Part shown: one piece after another, positions 31,381-37,701 of the stretch
Layout: the number at the start of each line of letters is the position of its first letter
How positions within the stretch are numbered: position 1 is the first letter of the stretch
Source of the DNA: JAAAOH01 sp046540795
GTDB lineage: Bacteria > Spirochaetota > Spirochaetia > DSM-27196 > PWMO01
Direction: 5' to 3'
Length of the DNA stretch: 37,701 nt
Assembly: GCA_046540795.1 (NCBI GenBank)
Contig: JBKHEN010000004.1
Span: 1-37,701 of the forward strand
Program-made: the position numbers and the translations under genes
The notes under the pieces: model-generated
Told to the model about the DNA's origin: nothing
The model's input: only the letters and a program-made list of their open reading frames with translations
Database searches by the model: none

Positions 31381-31409
31381 TTTACCCTGTCCGTTGAATG
31401 TGATATTTT
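31381..31409 (+). promoter_or_regulatory. rpoZ-miaA promoter
   Basis: TTTACC (31381-31386), a 17-bp spacer and TATTTT (31404-31409). An overlapping alternative is TTGAAT (31394-31399) with TATACA (31415-31420), but its 15-bp spacer is short. Confidence 0.45.
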
Positions 31410-31453
31410 GAGCCTATACACACACGCGCCGACGCTGCTGGAGGACTGTCTCC

Positions 31454-31645
31454 GTGATTATTCCATTGGACAAGCTCATAAACGAAGAAGAAAACATCTA
31501 TGAAGTTACTGCAGCGGCCATTCGCCGCGCGTACCAGATTACCGTCACCGGGGACGAAGAGCTCGAAACCAATCAGGGCAAAGTAGTGTCAACCGCCATC
31601 AAGCAAATTCTAACCCGCAAGGTGCAGTATCAGCTCGAGGAGTAG
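31454..31645 (+). CDS. rpoZ: RNA polymerase omega subunit
   Basis: A 63-residue omega subunit, which helps assemble the beta-prime subunit of RNA polymerase. It has the short family core IYEVTAAAIRRAYQI, then GKVVSTAIKQILTRKVQYQLEE. It is shorter than the enterobacterial protein, as is common outside Proteobacteria. The GTG start follows GGAGGAC by eight bases. The neighbouring miaA start, 85 bp downstream, suggests a shared transcript. Confidence 0.85.
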   Translation: MIIPLDKLINEEENIYEVTAAAIRRAYQITVTGDEELETNQGKVVSTAIKQILTRKVQYQLEE

Positions 31646-31730
31646 TGCCGGCGGATCCCGTCCTTCGGAACCGAGCGCCGGGCAATCCCGGTCGACACGG
31701 CGCCGGGAAGAACCCGGACGGCGTCCCCGG

Positions 31731-32636
31731 GTGCTCTGTCTCTTCGGCCCGACCGCGGTCGGTAAGACCGCCGTCATGGTCCGCCTTTTCCGGGGTCGCG
31801 CGGAGGCGATCAGCGCCGATTCGATGCAGGTGTACCGTGGGCTCGACATCGGCACCGCCAAGCCCGATGCCGCGGAGCGGGAGGCGGTTCCCCATCATCT
31901 GATCGATATCAAGGATCCGAACGAGCAATACCATGCGGGGGAGTTCGTGGCCGCCGCCGAGCGTCTCATTGACGAGATTACCGCCCGGGGGCGGTTGCCC
32001 ATCGTCTCCGGGGGGACCGCCTTCTACTTCCGCAATCTCCTCTTCGGGTTACCCGGTACCCCGCAAGGGTCGACGGAATTGCGGGCGCAGCTGCGCAGAC
32101 GCCTGGGGGCCGAAGGAACAGGCCCGCTCTATGACGAGCTGAAAGGCGTGGATCCGGAGACCGCTGAGCGGATATCGCCGAACGACGGATATCGCATACT
32201 TCGGGCGCTCGAGGTATGGCAGGTGGCCGGAAAACCGCTCTCGAGCTTCCACGTGCCGGAGCAACCGCGGGGTGATTACGATATCGTGCTCGTCGGGTTG
32301 TGGCGGGAGCGCGACGAGCTGGGCCGGCGTATCGACCGGCGGGTCGACGGCATGATGGATGCAGGGCTTCCGCAGGAAGTAGAGCGCTTGTGCAGGGCGG
32401 GCTATGGAGCGGACGCGCCTGCAATGCGGGGTATCGGCTATCGTGAGTTCTTCAGAGTCGCCGAGGATGCGGCGTGCGGGTTCTCGTCGCTTCCCCGGGA
32501 CCGACTCGAGGCCATTGCCGGGGAGATCAAGCGCAGCTCCCGGCGTTACGCCAAGCGTCAGATGACCTTTTTTCGTAAGCTCCCCGGAGTGGAGTGGGTG
32601 CACGCCGATTCGACGGAGCGGATCGCTACACTGTGA
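31731..32636 (+). CDS. miaA: tRNA dimethylallyltransferase
   Basis: A 301-residue enzyme that adds a dimethylallyl group to A37 of tRNAs reading UNN codons. The P-loop LFGPTAVGKTAV begins only five residues from the start; then come ISADSMQVYRGLDIGTAKP, PHHLIDIKDPNEQYHAGEF, PIVSGGTAFYFRNLLFGLP, RILRALEVWQVAGKPLSS, the AMRGIGYREF segment and RYAKRQMTFFRK, all family signatures. The GTG at 31731 is the only usable start in frame after the rpoZ stop, and it has no clear ribosome-binding site. Upstream in-frame codons contain no ATG, GTG or TTG. Confidence 0.95.
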   Translation: MLCLFGPTAVGKTAVMVRLFRGRAEAISADSMQVYRGLDIGTAKPDAAEREAVPHHLIDIKDPNEQYHAGEFVAAAERLIDEITARGRLPIVSGGTAFYFRNLLFGLPGTPQGSTELRAQLRRRLGAEGTGPLYDELKGVDPETAERISPNDGYRILRALEVWQVAGKPLSSFHVPEQPRGDYDIVLVGLWRERDELGRRIDRRVDGMMDAGLPQEVERLCRAGYGADAPAMRGIGYREFFRVAEDAACGFSSLPRDRLEAIAGEIKRSSRRYAKRQMTFFRKLPGVEWVHADSTERIATL

Positions 32637-32650
32637 TAGCCGGCCGCCGC

Positions 32651-32680
32651 TTGACACCCGGTCCCATATGCGGGTACTGT
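32651..32680 (+). promoter_or_regulatory. Promoter of the small basic protein gene
   Basis: TTGACA (32651-32656), an 18-bp spacer and TACTGT (32675-32680). Leader of about 70 nt. Confidence 0.55.
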
Positions 32681-32756
32681 GAGCGCCCACCGGTTGATAG
32701 AAGAATCCCACGGGAACACTCAAGCCGGCTCGAACCTATACGGTAAAAGGAGAGGC

Positions 32757-32855
32757 GTGCCTGTGCCTTGCGGAAGAAAACGAAAGCGCAAGAAGATAGC
32801 TACGCACAAGCGTAAGAAAAAGCTTCGCAAGAACCGACACAAGAAGAGGAAGTAG
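32757..32855 (+). CDS. AURKAIP1/COX24-domain small basic protein
   Basis: A 32-residue, extremely basic protein: 21 of 32 residues are Lys, Arg or His. The core KRKKIATHKRKKKLRKNRHKK matches the pattern of the AURKAIP1/COX24-type proteins, related to the small ribosomal protein bS22 and mitochondrial mS38, so it probably sits on the 30S subunit. Starts at GTG 32757 or GTG 32763; AAGGAG at 32747-32752 serves either. It has its own promoter and lies between miaA and folP. Confidence 0.8.
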   Translation: MPVPCGRKRKRKKIATHKRKKKLRKNRHKKRK

Positions 32856-32902
32856 GCTCTTCTCACTCTCCGCGCGGCCGGATTGAACCCCGGTGTGCCG
32901 GA

Positions 32903-32931
32903 TTGAAGGTCACCGCCGTACGTGGTAGAGT
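32903..32931 (+). promoter_or_regulatory. folP operon promoter
   Basis: TTGAAG (32903-32908), a 17-bp spacer and TAGAGT (32926-32931); predicted start about 32938. An 11-bp direct repeat GCCGGATTGAA overlaps the -35. Confidence 0.45.
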
Positions 32932-32967
32932 CACCGCAGACAACAAACGGTGTCCGGTCGGCAGCTC

Positions 32968-33831
32968 ATGAACAACACCATTCGGCTCGATTCCGATCGT
33001 ACCTTGACCCATGGCGAGCGCCCGCTCGTCATGGGGATCATCAACTGTACGCCGGATTCGTTTTATCCGGAGAGCCGGCAAGCTCATTACTCAGCGGCCG
33101 TCGAGGCTGCTCGGGTAATGATTCGTGGCGGAGCAGACATCCTCGACATCGGCGGCGAGTCCTCGCGCCCGGGGAGTGACCCCGTAGCTGCTCCCGAAGA
33201 ATTGGAGCGGGTCGTCCCGGTGATCGCGCGTATTCGCGGCGAAAGCAACATCCCACTCTCCGTTGATACCCGCAAGGCCGCCGTAGCGGAGGCCGCTATC
33301 GAGGCGGGGGCGAACATGGTCAACGACATCTCCGGGTTCCGGGACGATCCGGCCCTTGCTCGGGTGGTGGCCGACCGGGGGGTAGCGGTAGTGCTCATGC
33401 ACATGCAGGGCACGCCGAAGACGATGCAGCGGAATCCTCACTACACCGATACCGTTGCCGATATTCTAGACGTGCTGCGTGAGCGCATTGCTGCCGCGCG
33501 GGATGCAGGTATCATGCCGGAACGAATCATTGCCGATCCGGGTATCGGGTTCGGCAAGACGGTTGCCGATAACCTGCGAATCCTGAAGCACCTCAGGCGC
33601 TTCCGGGACGAGCTCGGCGTGCCGATCCTGATCGGCCTCTCCCGCAAGTCCTTCATCGGGAAGGTGCTCGGTGCGGAGGAAAAGCCGCTGCCGGTGGATG
33701 AGCGCCTCCTTGGTACCCTTGCCTGCCATGCCTGGGCGATGCGTGAAGGGGCGGCCGTTCTGCGGGTACATGACGTTGCGGAGACGGTGCAGCTGGTGTC
33801 CATGCTGGCGGCCATTGCGACGGTGGAGTAG
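32968..33831 (+). CDS. folP: Dihydropteroate synthase
   Basis: The sulfonamide-target enzyme, joining hydroxymethyl-dihydropterin pyrophosphate to p-aminobenzoate. Motifs in order are MGIINCTPDSF, DILDIGGESSRPG, PLSVDTRKAAVAEAA, GANMVNDISGF, VLMHMQGTPKTMQRNP, IIADPGIGFGKT, GLSRKSFIG and LRVHDVAETV. Length of 287 residues from ATG 32968 is typical; GTG 32950 would add six. Neither start has a clear Shine-Dalgarno. It leads a tight cluster folP-cdaA-cdaR-acpS. Confidence 0.95.
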   Translation: MNNTIRLDSDRTLTHGERPLVMGIINCTPDSFYPESRQAHYSAAVEAARVMIRGGADILDIGGESSRPGSDPVAAPEELERVVPVIARIRGESNIPLSVDTRKAAVAEAAIEAGANMVNDISGFRDDPALARVVADRGVAVVLMHMQGTPKTMQRNPHYTDTVADILDVLRERIAAARDAGIMPERIIADPGIGFGKTVADNLRILKHLRRFRDELGVPILIGLSRKSFIGKVLGAEEKPLPVDERLLGTLACHAWAMREGAAVLRVHDVAETVQLVSMLAAIATVE

Positions 33832-33833
33832 CG

Positions 33834-34640
33834 ATGAGTTTCCTGACCGACATCTGGATCATGCGCGAGGTGGTACTACCCATACTCGACGTGCTGCTCC
33901 TCGCCTTCATCATATACAAGGGTTACCAGATTCTCGTGCAGACCCGGGCCATCCAACTCATCAAGGGTGCGTTCTTCTTAGTGCTGCTTTATGCATTGGC
34001 GTTTTTTCTGAACCTGCGGACCCTGCTGTGGATCATGAATATGTTGGCCCCGAGCCTGGTCATCGGGCTGGCCATCATCTTTCAGCCGGAGCTCCGCAAG
34101 ATCTTCACGCGGATCGGCCAGGGCCGTTTGCTGCAGTTTTCCGACGGATCGAAGACCTACGAGCTGGACGCGGTCGTGAGCGCGGTGGAGACGCTGGCGA
34201 CACATCGACGTGGTGCGCTCGTGGTCTTTGCGCGCAGCGTAGGGCTGAAGAGTATCATCGAGACGGGTACCCGACTGGATGCGGAGATCAGCGCACCGCT
34301 CATTATGTCGTTGTTCGGTTATGAGACGGCGCTGCACGACGGTGCCATCATCATCGAGGACGGCAAGATCGTGGCGGCGGGATGTTTCCTGCCCCTTTCC
34401 GAGCAGCTCGACGTGCGCCGCAGTTTCGGCACGCGGCATCGAGCGGCCCTCGGGTTGGCGGAGGAGACCGATGCGGTGGTGCTGGTGGTCTCCGAGGAGA
34501 CGGGAGCGCTCTCATTGTCTTACGACGGCAACCTCTATTACGACCTCTCGCCGGAGACGCTTCGGCGACGTCTGGCGGAGCTGCTGAATCTGGAGACCGG
34601 TGCAACGGTGAGCGAGGAGGTTGCGCGCATTGAGGGGTAG
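33834..34640 (+). CDS. cdaA: Diadenylate cyclase CdaA (c-di-AMP synthase)
   Basis: A 268-residue membrane enzyme making cyclic di-AMP from two ATP. Three hydrophobic helices occupy residues ~12-82, then a short linker and the DAC domain, with the catalytic DGA motif at residues 169-171 (LHDGAIII) and the RHR motif at 201-203 (GTRHRAALG). These residues are intact, so it should be active. GGAG lies seven bases before ATG 33834, two bases after the folP stop. It overlaps cdaR, its usual regulator, by 11 bp. In Firmicutes glmM follows cdaR; here acpS does. Confidence 0.95.
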   Translation: MSFLTDIWIMREVVLPILDVLLLAFIIYKGYQILVQTRAIQLIKGAFFLVLLYALAFFLNLRTLLWIMNMLAPSLVIGLAIIFQPELRKIFTRIGQGRLLQFSDGSKTYELDAVVSAVETLATHRRGALVVFARSVGLKSIIETGTRLDAEISAPLIMSLFGYETALHDGAIIIEDGKIVAAGCFLPLSEQLDVRRSFGTRHRAALGLAEETDAVVLVVSEETGALSLSYDGNLYYDLSPETLRRRLAELLNLETGATVSEEVARIEG

Positions 34641-35571
34641 GCGGCTCATTGGACGAGTGCTGCATAACTGGCCGGCCAAAGCGCTGTCGCTCGTGGCGGC
34701 CATGCTGCTCCTGGTATTCCACGATATTGCCCGGCTCGAAGAACGCTTCTTGAGCGTGCCGTTGGTCCTGGAGCTGCCCGAAGGTTATGTGCCGGCCTCG
34801 GAGTACCCTGAGAACGTGCGGGTCAGCCTGCGTGGCGAATCGGACGAGATCTTTCGCATTCTGGAAGAGGATATCCGCGCCTACGTGGATCTCTCGGATT
34901 ACGACACGGCCGGCGTATATAAGGATCCGGTGCGCATCGACCGCCGCGGTACCGCGAGTGGAATAGAGCCCCTGGAGATCAGCGTCGAGCCGCAGGAAGT
35001 CTCGGTGACGCTCGAGGAGTCCCTGCAGAAGAGCGTCGATGTAGAGCCTTCGCTGTCGGGCTTTCCGCCCTCGGGATACGAGCTCACCCAGTATCAGACC
35101 TCCCCCTCGAGCGTGGAGATCGAAGGTCCGCGGAGTCGGGTGGAAGACATCGATACGGTGGGCACCGAGGATATCGATCTCTCCGGTCGTCGTGATGACT
35201 TCGGCGTGCGGGTACGGTTGCAGCATCCGGACGCTCTCGTGAAGTTCCGGGGAGGAGATGTTGTCGAGTTTCGCGGCATAATAGAGGAGTCGGTGGTGCT
35301 CCATACCTTCGATCCCGTGGAGATGGTCGTGCTCGGGCTCGATCCCGAGCTCCAGATAGACGGCCCGTTGCCGAGCGGTATGATACGGGTGCAGGGTCGG
35401 AGCAGCCTGATCGAAGAGATCGACCCCGAGGAAATTCAGCTCGTAGCCGACGCCGGAGATATCACCGGAGAGGGGGAGCACACCCTGTCGCTCCGTCCCG
35501 ATGTGCCTCAGGGGCTTGTCGTGCTTCGCTATGAGCCCACCGAGGTAGAAGTCCGGCTCACTGAGCGGTAA
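34630..35571 (+). CDS. cdaR: CdaA regulator, YbbR-domain protein
   Basis: A 313-residue protein with one N-terminal membrane helix (KALSLVAAMLLLVFH) and a long extracytoplasmic part made of repeated YbbR domains, visible as recurring blocks such as LPEGYVPASEYPENVRVSLRG, GYELTQYQTSPSSVEIEGP and LPSGMIRVQG. YbbR proteins bind and modulate CdaA. The start is set at TTG 34630 because GAGGAGG lies nine bases upstream; TTG 34621 touches that ribosome-binding site and is unlikely. The overlap with cdaA implies coupled translation. Confidence 0.88.
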   Translation: MRGRRLIGRVLHNWPAKALSLVAAMLLLVFHDIARLEERFLSVPLVLELPEGYVPASEYPENVRVSLRGESDEIFRILEEDIRAYVDLSDYDTAGVYKDPVRIDRRGTASGIEPLEISVEPQEVSVTLEESLQKSVDVEPSLSGFPPSGYELTQYQTSPSSVEIEGPRSRVEDIDTVGTEDIDLSGRRDDFGVRVRLQHPDALVKFRGGDVVEFRGIIEESVVLHTFDPVEMVVLGLDPELQIDGPLPSGMIRVQGRSSLIEEIDPEEIQLVADAGDITGEGEHTLSLRPDVPQGLVVLRYEPTEVEVRLTER

Positions 35572-35582
35572 GATGGGTCACG

Positions 35583-35963
35583 ATGATTCTCGGCATCGGT
35601 ATCGACGTGGTGCAGGTCTCACGGATGGAGCAGTGGGTGGACCGACAGGGGCTGCTCGAACGCTACTTCCATCCACAGGAGTTACAAACGGCGCTCAGCC
35701 GTGGACACTCGATGGTGCTTTCCCTTGCCGCGCGCTTTGCTGCGAAGGAGGCCTTCGGCAAGGCTCTCGGTATCGGTCTCAGGGACGTGCAACTGCGGGA
35801 TATCGAGGTGCGCAACAACGGCGTGGGAAAACCGGAGTTGGTATTGCACGGACGTGCCCGGGAGTGGTTACACTATTTCGGCGGACAATCGGTGTTCCTT
35901 TCCATGACGCATGAGGTCGATAACGCCATCGCGGTGGTGATTATCGAGGGAGAGCGCCTGTGA
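35583..35963 (+). CDS. acpS: Holo-[acyl-carrier-protein] synthase
   Basis: A 126-residue phosphopantetheinyl transferase that converts apo-ACP to its active form. The N-terminal magnesium motif GIGIDVVQVSR contains Asp8, and the second motif ARFAAKEAFGKAL contains Glu56; the GKPELVLHGRA and FLSMTHEVDNAIAVV strands complete the trimer fold. Length is standard. It begins 11 bp after cdaR and overlaps the next gene by a GTGA junction. Confidence 0.95.
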   Translation: MILGIGIDVVQVSRMEQWVDRQGLLERYFHPQELQTALSRGHSMVLSLAARFAAKEAFGKALGIGLRDVQLRDIEVRNNGVGKPELVLHGRAREWLHYFGGQSVFLSMTHEVDNAIAVVIIEGERL

Positions 35964-36835
35964 GTGAGAGTAGCGTCACGTTCTTCTCCAAGAAACCCAT
36001 CGTGTGCCCGGTCTGCGAGACGAGCTTCCACCGCGAGGAGTTGCGCACCGGGCGTGGACGACTGATCGCCGGGGAGCTTACCCACGAGTTGCGCCGCGAG
36101 TACGAGCCGTCGGAGAAGTACGGCCGCGTTACGCCGATTCTCTACCCGGTGACGGTGTGTCCTAACTGCTATTACGCCGCTTACCAGCAGGATTTCCTCG
36201 AGGTTCCCCCGGAGGTACGGAGGCGACTCGACCAGGACCGCTCACGCCGTGCGGAGGCGGTCCACGGGATCTTTCCCGGACTCGACTTCAACAGTCCCCG
36301 AGACCTCGAGGAAGGTGTGGCGAGCTACCATTTTGCCGTCATGTGCTACGAGTTCTTTCCCACGGAGCTATCGCCGACGTTCAAACAGGGGCTCTCCTGC
36401 CTCCGGGCGGCGTGGTTGTGCCGAGATCTGCATCGCAGGAGCCCGCAAGAGAACTACGACTACCTTGCACACGTGTTCTACCGCAAGGCGCGGTTCTTCT
36501 ACGAATACGCCGTGGAGAGGGAGCAGACCGGCGAGGAGGCCTTGCCCCAGAAGTTTCCCCTTGGACCGGACCTGGACAAGAACTACGGCTACGACGGCGT
36601 GCTGTACCTGGTGGGGCTTCTCGACTATCGCTACGGCTCACGGCGGGATCCGGAGCAACGGCGCATTGCGCTCGAGCGAGCAAAGCGCACGGTGGCAAAG
36701 ATATTCGGCATGGGTAAGGCGTCCAAGAGCAAACCGGCGGCAATTCTTGACAACGCCCGGGAGGTCTATCAGTTGATTGCCGCTGAACTGGGCCAGGAGG
36801 AGCGGGACCCGGAAAAGGCGGAGGATGCGTCGTAA
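35960..36835 (+). CDS. DUF2225 family protein
   Basis: A 291-residue protein with an N-terminal zinc-ribbon-like pair, CPVCETSF and CPNCYYAAY, in residues 16-77, followed by a helical domain of TPR-like character (YHFAVMCYEFF, LSCLRAAWLCRDL, HVFYRKARFFYEYAVERE, LYLVGLLDYRYG, ALERAKRTVAKIFG). This architecture is DUF2225, common in spirochaetes and clostridia; function is unknown. The GTG at 35960 overlaps the acpS stop. The 3' end overlaps truA by 11 bp. Confidence 0.9.
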   Translation: MSESSVTFFSKKPIVCPVCETSFHREELRTGRGRLIAGELTHELRREYEPSEKYGRVTPILYPVTVCPNCYYAAYQQDFLEVPPEVRRRLDQDRSRRAEAVHGIFPGLDFNSPRDLEEGVASYHFAVMCYEFFPTELSPTFKQGLSCLRAAWLCRDLHRRSPQENYDYLAHVFYRKARFFYEYAVEREQTGEEALPQKFPLGPDLDKNYGYDGVLYLVGLLDYRYGSRRDPEQRRIALERAKRTVAKIFGMGKASKSKPAAILDNAREVYQLIAAELGQEERDPEKAEDAS

Positions 36836-37565
36836 CATTCTCATCGAGCTCGCCTACGACGGCACGAACTTCAACGGCTGGCAGGTTCAGCGCGCCGGGC
36901 GGACGGTCCAAGGGGTGCTGGAGGCGGCACTCGAGCGCATCCATGAACGCCGTGTCCTGCTCCATGCGGCGGGGCGTACGGATTCCGGGGTGCACGCCAG
37001 GCAGCAGTGCGCGAACTTTCACAGCCCCCATCCCTCCATACCCGCCGAGAAGTTTCGCGAGGCGCTCAATACCCGGCTGCCGCTGGACGTGCGTGTGATG
37101 CGCTCGCGGGAGGTACCCGCCGATTTTCATGCCCGTTTCGCGGCGGTGGAGCGCGAGTACCGCTACTACCTGATGTCCACGGACATCATTCCGCCGCAGC
37201 ACCGCAACTACTGCGTCCGCCTCAGGGCGAAACCGGAGGTCGAACAATGGAACCGCATGGCTGCGGCACTCTGCGGCACGCAGGACTTCACGACGTTCGC
37301 CTCGCCAACTTCATCCGTCGATCATCATGTACGGACCGTCTACCGCGCGGCGTTCGTGCCGGAGGGGCCGTTCCTCGTGTTCCGCATCGCGGCAAACGGT
37401 TTTCTGTGGAAGATGGTCCGCTCGATCGTGGGTACTATCACGGAGTCCGACCCTCCCGACGTGGACAGATTCCGGGAAATCCTGCATGCTCGAGATCGAA
37501 GCCGTGCCGGGACCACGGCGCCGGCGCGTGGGCTGTTCCTGCATCGGATTCGATATGAGTTATGA
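36825..37565 (+). CDS. truA: tRNA pseudouridine(38-40) synthase
   Basis: A 246-residue enzyme that makes pseudouridine at positions 38-40 of tRNA anticodon stems. It starts ILIELAYDGTNFNGWQVQ, and the catalytic Asp53 is in the invariant GRTDSGVHA. Other family blocks are NTRLPLDVRVM, DFHARFAAVEREYRYYL, DFTTFASP and the ANGFLWKMVRSIVGT motif, and it ends TAPARGLFLHRIRY. ATG 36825 is supported by AAGG seven bases upstream and by alignment to the usual N-terminus. Its stop overlaps the next gene in an ATGA junction. Confidence 0.95.
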   Translation: MRRNILIELAYDGTNFNGWQVQRAGRTVQGVLEAALERIHERRVLLHAAGRTDSGVHARQQCANFHSPHPSIPAEKFREALNTRLPLDVRVMRSREVPADFHARFAAVEREYRYYLMSTDIIPPQHRNYCVRLRAKPEVEQWNRMAAALCGTQDFTTFASPTSSVDHHVRTVYRAAFVPEGPFLVFRIAANGFLWKMVRSIVGTITESDPPDVDRFREILHARDRSRAGTTAPARGLFLHRIRYEL

Positions 37566-37701
37566 GTGATCAGCAGCTGCTGCGGGAAATCAACAAGCTT
37601 CTCGACACCCTGGAGGGGTGGGCTCGCGGTGACGCCGCCGCCGGCGGCGTCGGTGAGACGGGACGCGGTGGGCCGGCAGCCACACGCCCGGCGGCGGCCA
37701 C
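37562..37701 (+). CDS. Unidentified protein, 5' part only
   Basis: A reading frame opens at ATG 37562 within the truA stop (ATGA) and runs off the right edge after 46 codons. It starts with a helical, charged segment (SDQQLLREINKLLDTLEGWARG), then enters an Ala/Gly/Arg low-complexity stretch like the insertions elsewhere in the window. Too little is present to assign a function. Confidence 0.7.
   Translation, partial: MSDQQLLREINKLLDTLEGWARGDAAAGGVGETGRGGPAATRPAAA

Overview
The window is GC-rich, densely packed chromosomal DNA, with most genes overlapping by ATGA/GTGA junctions or sitting within a few tens of bases of each other. The gene set points to a free-living member of the Spirochaetes: a DUF2225 protein, a type-2 CMP kinase with a GKSGCGNST loop, a 32-residue AURKAIP1/COX24-type protein, and CdaA/CdaR placed between folP and acpS. 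This is an inference from gene content and style, since there is no rRNA in the window. There are no tRNA or rRNA genes, no CRISPR array, no intact insertion sequence and no phage genes.

Region 1 (1-2972, minus strand) is a riboflavin operon, ribD-ribE-ribBA (ribBA runs off the left edge), led by a promoter, an FMN riboswitch and a Rho-independent attenuator. Region 2 (3000-6670) holds the remnant of an ECF sigma factor, a HAD phosphatase, a 14-bp tandem repeat, a two-gene ABC-2 exporter and a divergent MarR regulator; the ABC/MarR intergenic space carries two mirrored 25-bp boxes. Region 3 (6700-11025) is an RND efflux pair (lipoprotein adaptor plus inner-membrane pump). Region 4 (10956-16497, minus) is an M16 zinc protease followed by a penicillin-acylase-family hydrolase whose 3' end overlaps the RND gene by 70 bp.

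Region 5 (16541-21102) contains an arginyltransferase-family protein, a divergent uridine kinase coupled to a 629-residue membrane protein of unknown function, and a DUF819 membrane protein. Region 6 (21144-24392) is a TetR regulator, long-chain acyl-CoA synthetase and RsmE cluster. Region 7 (24416-28115) is murC-yicC-cmk-(Mut7-C RNase). A 497-bp AT-rich gap (28116-28612) then holds a probable small transcript with a long hairpin. Rubrerythrin follows with its own promoter and terminator.

Region 8 (29292-31343) pairs a GHMP kinase that resembles plant galacturonokinase much more than galactokinase with a sugar-1-phosphate nucleotidyltransferase, suggesting a salvage route from a free sugar acid to a nucleotide sugar. 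Region 9 (31381-37701) is housekeeping: rpoZ, miaA, a tiny ribosome-associated protein, folP, cdaA, cdaR, acpS, a DUF2225 protein, truA and the start of an unidentified gene.

Two window-wide patterns stand out. First, operon-leading genes fall into two classes: those with a clear Shine-Dalgarno, and those with none whose best -10 box lies 6 to 14 bases before the start codon, as expected for leaderless or near-leaderless mRNAs. Second, short tandem duplications of 12 to 18 bp occur repeatedly, in frame (12 or 15 bp) inside genes and with other periods between genes.
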